Origin: an uncultured Paracoccaceae bacterium
GTDB taxonomy: Bacteria > Pseudomonadota > Alphaproteobacteria > Rhodobacterales > Rhodobacteraceae
Direction of reading: 5' to 3'
Length of the DNA stretch: 8,043 nucleotides
NCBI GenBank assembly: GCA_937132145.1
Contig: CAKZNY010000086.1
Coordinates: forward strand, 1-8,043
The translations under genes and the position numbers were made by a program. The notes under the pieces are model-generated. The model was given only the letters and a program-made list of their open reading frames with translations, was not told where the DNA came from and ran no database searches. This document shows, one piece after another, positions 5,835-8,043 of the stretch (position 1 is its first letter; every line of letters starts with the position of its first letter).

Positions 5835-7201
5835 CGCCACCTTTCCATCGCTGTTTCCAACCCATTACGCAATATTCCGACCAGATCGTCTATCTGGGCC
5901 TCGGTAATAGTCAATGGCGGAGACATGACTGCCGCCGAATAGACCGGCCGCAGCAATAGCCCGTTCTCTTGGCATATCCGGTCGACTTCCAGCAAAAACT
6001 TCACATCCCGATCCTCGTCTGGATGGTCGGGATCGAGGCAACACTGCACCCCTGCCATTAACCCCTTGACCCTGACCTCGCTTACGACCGGAATATCGCT
6101 CAACTCGCGCAGGCGCTTTTCAAAATAAGGGGCCGTTTTTTGCACATGTTCCAGTAGCTTGTCGTTTTCAAATATATCGAGATTGGCCAAGGCCGCAGCC
6201 GCCGCAACGGGGTGACCAGAATAGGTGAAGCCGTTGAAAAACCCTTTCGATGAATTTCCCGACGCTTTGATGTCGCTAATCAGCCGATCCGAAATAAACA
6301 AAGCCCCCATGGGCATATAACCGGACGTCAGACCCTTGGCGGTGGTCAGCATGTCGGGTTCAACACCGAACACCTCCTTGCTGGAAAAATAATGCCCCAG
6401 TCGGCCAAAAGCCGTCACCACCTCGTCTGAGATGAACAGAACGTCATATTTTTGGCAAATCTCGTGGCATCGTTTGAAATAGCCCTCGGGCGGGATGATC
6501 ACGCCACCGGATGCCAGTATTGGTTCAGCAATAAAAGCGGCGACTTTATCAGGGCCAAGTTCCAGTATCTTGTTTTCCAGATCCGCAACTTTTTCGGTGC
6601 AAAAATCCTCGATCGACATGCCTTCGGAACGCTCCGCCGGATCGGGTTTGGGCAACAGATGCACCAGATTTTCGGCCATATCCATATTGGCTTTTTCCAG
6701 AACCTTGCCCGAGCATGAGGCCGAAAGATAGGTGCTGCCGTGATAGCCGCCAACGCGCGCGATGATTTGCTTTTTCTCGGGCCGACCGAGGCAGTTGTTG
6801 TAAAAGAACGCAAACCGGAGGGCGGAATCCACGGCTGTCGACCCACCAGTGGTGAAAAAGACGTTGTTCAGATCACCTGGAGCAATTTCGGCCAGCCGTT
6901 CGGCGAGGATCGCGGCTGGTGAGGCTGTTACTGACCAAGGCGAAAAATACGGCAAGTCACGCATCTGTGCGGCAACAGCTTCGACGATTTCTTCGCGCCC
7001 ATAGCCAACATTCACGCACCACATTCCCGCGGGGCCATCGATCATCCGGTTGCCGTCGCTGTCGGTGATATAAATCCCGTTGCCATGCGAGATGACCGTT
7101 CGGGGCGCGGCGCCGATGGCGGTAACGTCCTCCCATGGATGAAGGAAATGCTTGTCCATATCTTGAACGTCGCGCGTGGTTTCCTGTGTTTCGTTAGTCA
7201 T
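5819..7201 (-). CDS. Class III PLP omega-aminotransferase (pyruvate-dependent diamine/omega-amino acid type)
   Basis: A 460-residue fold-type I class III aminotransferase, complete and of normal length. Visible: HFLHPWEDV near the N-terminus; MIDGPAGMWCVNVGYG; TTGGSTAVDSALRF, the PLP phosphate loop; GGYHGSTYLSAS, with the aromatic residue that stacks on PLP; DEVVTAFGRLGHYF (Asp259, pyridine nitrogen contact); and TTAKGLTSGYMPMGA with the Schiff-base Lys289. This layout fits the broad omega-transaminase group that includes putrescine-pyruvate (SpuC-like), taurine-pyruvate and beta-alanine-pyruvate enzymes. These transfer a terminal amino group to pyruvate, giving an aldehyde and alanine. Which amine is used cannot be read from sequence. 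The ATG at 7201 has GAGGAA five bases upstream. It lies 27 bp behind the flavoprotein gene on the same strand, probably in one operon, and converges on the kinase-lyase gene. Class assignment is firm; a polyamine or guanidino-amine substrate would suit the surroundings but is inferred. Confidence 0.88.
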   Translation of the reverse strand: MTNETQETTRDVQDMDKHFLHPWEDVTAIGAAPRTVISHGNGIYITDSDGNRMIDGPAGMWCVNVGYGREEIVEAVAAQMRDLPYFSPWSVTASPAAILAERLAEIAPGDLNNVFFTTGGSTAVDSALRFAFFYNNCLGRPEKKQIIARVGGYHGSTYLSASCSGKVLEKANMDMAENLVHLLPKPDPAERSEGMSIEDFCTEKVADLENKILELGPDKVAAFIAEPILASGGVIIPPEGYFKRCHEICQKYDVLFISDEVVTAFGRLGHYFSSKEVFGVEPDMLTTAKGLTSGYMPMGALFISDRLISDIKASGNSSKGFFNGFTYSGHPVAAAAALANLDIFENDKLLEHVQKTAPYFEKRLRELSDIPVVSEVRVKGLMAGVQCCLDPDHPDEDRDVKFLLEVDRICQENGLLLRPVYSAAVMSPPLTITEAQIDDLVGILRNGLETAMERWRPSSI

Positions 7202-7206
7202 TTTAT

Positions 7207-7212
7207 TTCCTC
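7207..7212 (-). promoter_or_regulatory. Ribosome binding site of the omega-aminotransferase
   Basis: GAGGAA on the minus strand lies five bases before the ATG at 7201, inside the 27-bp gap after the flavoprotein stop codon. It supports this start and translation from a shared transcript. Confidence 0.6.
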
Positions 7213-7228
7213 ATATTTGGGTTATTAA

Positions 7229-8043
7229 TCATATCTTCGATCCAATTCTTAAACCTTCCAGCACCGCCTCCTCGACTGTTCGCGGGGACAGGCAGTCGCC
7301 GATCATGTGAATTTCACCATCCCAGTCGCCCAGATCGTCGGCAAGCGTCGTTACCGGCTGATGCCCGAGTGAGGTGACGATGGTGTCAATGCCCTCAAGC
7401 ACGATAGGTTCGCCGCTTAGGGTGTGCTGGAAATAGGCCGTGTCTTCGTCGACTCCGTAAAGGCGCGCATAAGGGATGACCTCGACCCCGAGGCGGTGCA
7501 GATCACCAAGCCATTTATCTCGCGCATATTGCGGAATGGTCTGGCCAGCTGTCACTCCGTTCACCATGAGGCGGACATGACATCCGTTCCGGGCCAGCCG
7601 TTCCGCCAAACCCAGCCCGATCCAGTCGCAACGCCAATCGGCGATGGCCACGCGCGAACCGACGTTTGCCTCGCCCTGCAACACTTGCCATGCAGAAACC
7701 ACATGCCCGTCCTCGGCACCCTCGATCTGGGGCGCATAAGGCACGGCACCTGTCGCTAAAATCACCACATCGGGTCGGGTCTGATCCACTAGTTCGCGGG
7801 TTACATTAACGCCGAGCTCAACGGTAACGCCCGCCGCCTTGGCCTCGCGGGAAAGGTTCTGGGTCACGCCTCCGAATTCGGCCCGTCCCGGTAAAAGTTG
7901 CGCCAACGCCACCTGTCCGCCCAAGGCTGTGCCAGCCTCGAAAAGCGTTACCTCGTGACCTCGTTCAGCCGCGACTGCTGCGGCCCTCATGCCAGCGGGT
8001 CCACCGCCCACCACCATGACGCGGCGCGGCGATTTTGCCGGTA
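7229..8043 (-). CDS. C-terminal FAD/NAD(P)-binding part of an Old-Yellow-Enzyme/trimethylamine-dehydrogenase-like flavoprotein (partial)
   Basis: The frame is open to the right edge, so the N-terminus is missing. About 270 residues are visible, beginning SPRRVMVVGGGPAGMRAA. The GGGPAG dinucleotide-binding loop (7991-8008) preceded by a basic RRVM stretch, then FEAGTALGGQVALAQLLPGR, is typical of the C-terminal half of two-part flavoproteins. These join an FMN TIM barrel to a glutathione-reductase-like module, as in 2,4-dienoyl-CoA reductase, trimethylamine/histamine dehydrogenase and N-methylproline or dimethylglycine demethylases. A second nucleotide-binding segment reads VAIADWRCDWIGLGLAERLA, and the end has HMIGDCLSPRTVEEAVLEGLRIG, the usual FAD-contacting GD motif. 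The methionine at 8017 is internal, not the start. In this neighbourhood an N-demethylase of a methylated amine or amino acid is attractive, but a dienoyl-CoA-type or other reductase cannot be excluded without the missing barrel. The TGA stop is 27 bp before the aminotransferase start, implying an operon with this gene first. Confidence 0.82.
   Translation of the reverse strand, partial: PAKSPRRVMVVGGGPAGMRAAAVAAERGHEVTLFEAGTALGGQVALAQLLPGRAEFGGVTQNLSREAKAAGVTVELGVNVTRELVDQTRPDVVILATGAVPYAPQIEGAEDGHVVSAWQVLQGEANVGSRVAIADWRCDWIGLGLAERLARNGCHVRLMVNGVTAGQTIPQYARDKWLGDLHRLGVEVIPYARLYGVDEDTAYFQHTLSGEPIVLEGIDTIVTSLGHQPVTTLADDLGDWDGEIHMIGDCLSPRTVEEAVLEGLRIGSKI

Overview
The window looks like accessory catabolic DNA from an alphaproteobacterium, most likely a marine Rhodobacterales (roseobacter-type) species. 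That placement is inferred from moderately GC-rich coding sequence, protein style and gene content, not from a marker gene. Nearly everything recognisable belongs to nitrogen and amino-acid catabolism: three PLP enzyme modules, a ThDP decarboxylase, a small-molecule kinase and a flavoprotein demethylase/reductase tail.

Layout. Positions 1-390 hold no convincing gene but are rich in inverted and direct repeats, including an 18-bp near-perfect palindrome and a 9-bp pair that could close a 110-nt fold. Positions 391-3155 (minus strand) hold an aruH-aruI-like pair: an arginine:pyruvate-type aminotransferase followed, with an ATGA overlap, by a 2-ketoarginine decarboxylase-like ThDP enzyme. The aminotransferase frame is interrupted by one in-frame TGA at 2673-2675 while the reading frame is otherwise intact. 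A 247-bp divergent intergenic region (3156-3402) carries a TGGCAA-N4-TTGCCA palindrome whose right arm doubles as the -35 box of a plausible promoter for the next gene. Positions 3403-5787 (plus strand) encode a 794-residue fusion of an APH/hydroxylysine-kinase-like kinase to a class III PLP enzyme of the ethanolamine-phosphate/phosphohydroxylysine phospho-lyase type. It converges on a minus-strand unit, with two hairpins at the junction (5773-5834). That unit contains a class III omega-aminotransferase (5819-7201) and, 27 bp upstream, the C-terminal FAD/NAD(P)-binding half of an Old-Yellow-Enzyme/trimethylamine-dehydrogenase-like flavoprotein (7229 to beyond the right edge).

How they may work together (inference). 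AruH plus AruI would convert arginine or a related guanidino or basic amino acid to an omega-guanidino aldehyde. The fused kinase-lyase would phosphorylate a hydroxylated amine or amino acid and eliminate phosphate and ammonia, also giving an aldehyde. The omega-aminotransferase would deaminate a terminal amine, and the flavoprotein could remove an N-methyl group or reduce an intermediate. Together this suggests a route for unusual basic, hydroxylated or N-methylated amino acids or polyamines. The aldehyde dehydrogenase and transporter expected for such a route are not in the window. The kinase-lyase fusion beside arginine-transaminase genes is the most distinctive feature, and the TGA in the aminotransferase is the clearest anomaly.
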